Assembly: GCA_001874255.1 (NCBI GenBank)
Contig: MPDC01000008.1
Span: 62,001 to 126,000, forward strand
Direction: 5' to 3'
Length of the DNA stretch: 64,000 nucleotides
Source of the DNA: Alphaproteobacteria bacterium MedPE-SWcel
GTDB taxonomy: Bacteria; Pseudomonadota; Alphaproteobacteria; Rhodobacterales; Rhodobacteraceae
Both the position numbers and the translations under genes were made by a program. Below the pieces are notes generated by a model. It was not told the origin of the DNA. It made no database searches and saw only the letters and a list, made by a program, of their open reading frames with translations. Below, piece by piece: positions 63,686 to 64,000 of the stretch (its first letter is position 1; every line of letters starts with the position of its first letter).

Positions 63686-64000
63686 ATGATGCACCCCCAT
63701 CTGCCCCTGACCCGCGATCTGGTGCTTGTGGGCGGGGGCCACAGCCATGCGCTGCTGCTGCGAATGTGGGGGATGAAACCGCTGCCCGGCGTGCGTCTCA
63801 CCCTGATCAACCCCGGTCCGACTGCGCCCTATTCGGGCATGTTGCCGGGCTTTGTCGCCGGTCATTACGACCGCGAGGCGCTGGATATCGATCTGGTCCG
63901 GCTGGCGCGCTTTGCAGGCGCCCGTCTGGTTCCCGGCGCCGCCGAGGGGATCGATCCGATCGCCCGCCGCATCTCGGTGCCCGGGCGCCCGGCCATCGCC
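63686..64000 (+). CDS. FAD-dependent oxidoreductase of the SelD-fusion type (3' end outside the window)
   Basis: The first 105 codons are seen; the gene runs off the right edge. After a short leader comes the Rossmann FAD motif LVLVGGGHSHALLLRMWG (G-G-G-H-S-H), followed by LPGVRLTLINPGPTAPYSGM, LPGFVAGHYDREALDIDLVR and LARFAGARLVPGAAEGID. This start is typical of the NDH-like domain that is fused to selenide, water dikinase (SelD) in several Proteobacteria, or stands alone beside it. The rest of the gene is needed to tell the two apart. A second ATG follows the first (63689). Confidence 0.75.
   Translation, partial: MMHPHLPLTRDLVLVGGGHSHALLLRMWGMKPLPGVRLTLINPGPTAPYSGMLPGFVAGHYDREALDIDLVRLARFAGARLVPGAAEGIDPIARRISVPGRPAIA

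Overview
This 64 kb window is GC-rich chromosomal DNA from an alphaproteobacterium, most likely a member of the Rhodobacteraceae (Roseobacter group). The evidence is gene content: a GapR/DUF2312 protein, an NDUFA12-type complex I accessory protein, DUF2155 beside an MlaD-like protein, an SSF-domain histidine kinase with a short-chain fatty acid type XRE regulator, a RutR-controlled reductive pyrimidine pathway and an opgCGH glucan operon. Almost everything looks like core chromosome. Only the first ~1.8 kb looks accessory: it ends at a tRNA-Cys(GCA) gene whose 3' end faces an integrase remnant, the usual layout of an island or prophage end.

Layout: 0-1.9 kb, island remnant (XRE regulator, secreted unknown protein, two ribbon-helix-helix genes, one fused to an integrase C-terminus, and tRNA-Cys). 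2.5-9.2 kb, mixed core genes (YcaQ-like glycosylase, Hint-domain protein, acetyl-CoA synthetase, adenylate kinase, flavin reductase, Fe-S protein). 9.4-19.9 kb, pyrimidine catabolism: ABC importer, dihydropyrimidinase, ureidopropionase/carbamoylase, RutR regulator and the two-subunit dihydropyrimidine dehydrogenase PreT/PreA. A consensus RutR operator lies between the divergent hydrolase and rutR genes. 20.5-23.4 kb, GapR, small unknown proteins, and a thiosulfate/sulfur operon (two YeeE halves plus DUF442).

23.7-36.2 kb holds a regulatory block on the minus strand (XRE short-chain fatty acid regulator, response regulator, small membrane protein, SSF-histidine kinase, FliM-like protein). It faces a Liv-type ABC operon on the plus strand that is followed by a PAS-LuxR regulator. 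36.4-45.6 kb is housekeeping: accB-accC, aat, DUF2155, mlaD-like, NDUFA12, VOC and RidA proteins, dienelactone hydrolase, clpX, clpP and a GlxA-type AraC regulator.

45.7-49.2 kb carries a DUF302 protein and a TPP-enzyme/CoA-transferase pair of unknown substrate. 49.4-55.6 kb is a TTC38-opgC-opgG-opgH operon for osmoregulated periplasmic glucans. 55.7-57.3 kb has a secreted PHB-depolymerase-like esterase and a rhodanese. 57.6-63.6 kb is a six-gene Mrp-type Na+/H+ antiporter operon (A and B fused). A truncated FAD/selenophosphate synthetase-type oxidoreductase runs off the right edge. Short degenerate tandem repeats recur in intergenic stretches and at protein ends.

I found no convincing new defence system, CRISPR array or complete mobile element. 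The most interesting signals are the RHH-integrase fusion with its twin palindromes, the RutR-controlled reductive pathway with its own importer, the FliM-like protein behind a transporter-type kinase, and the uncharacterised TPP/CoA-transferase pair.
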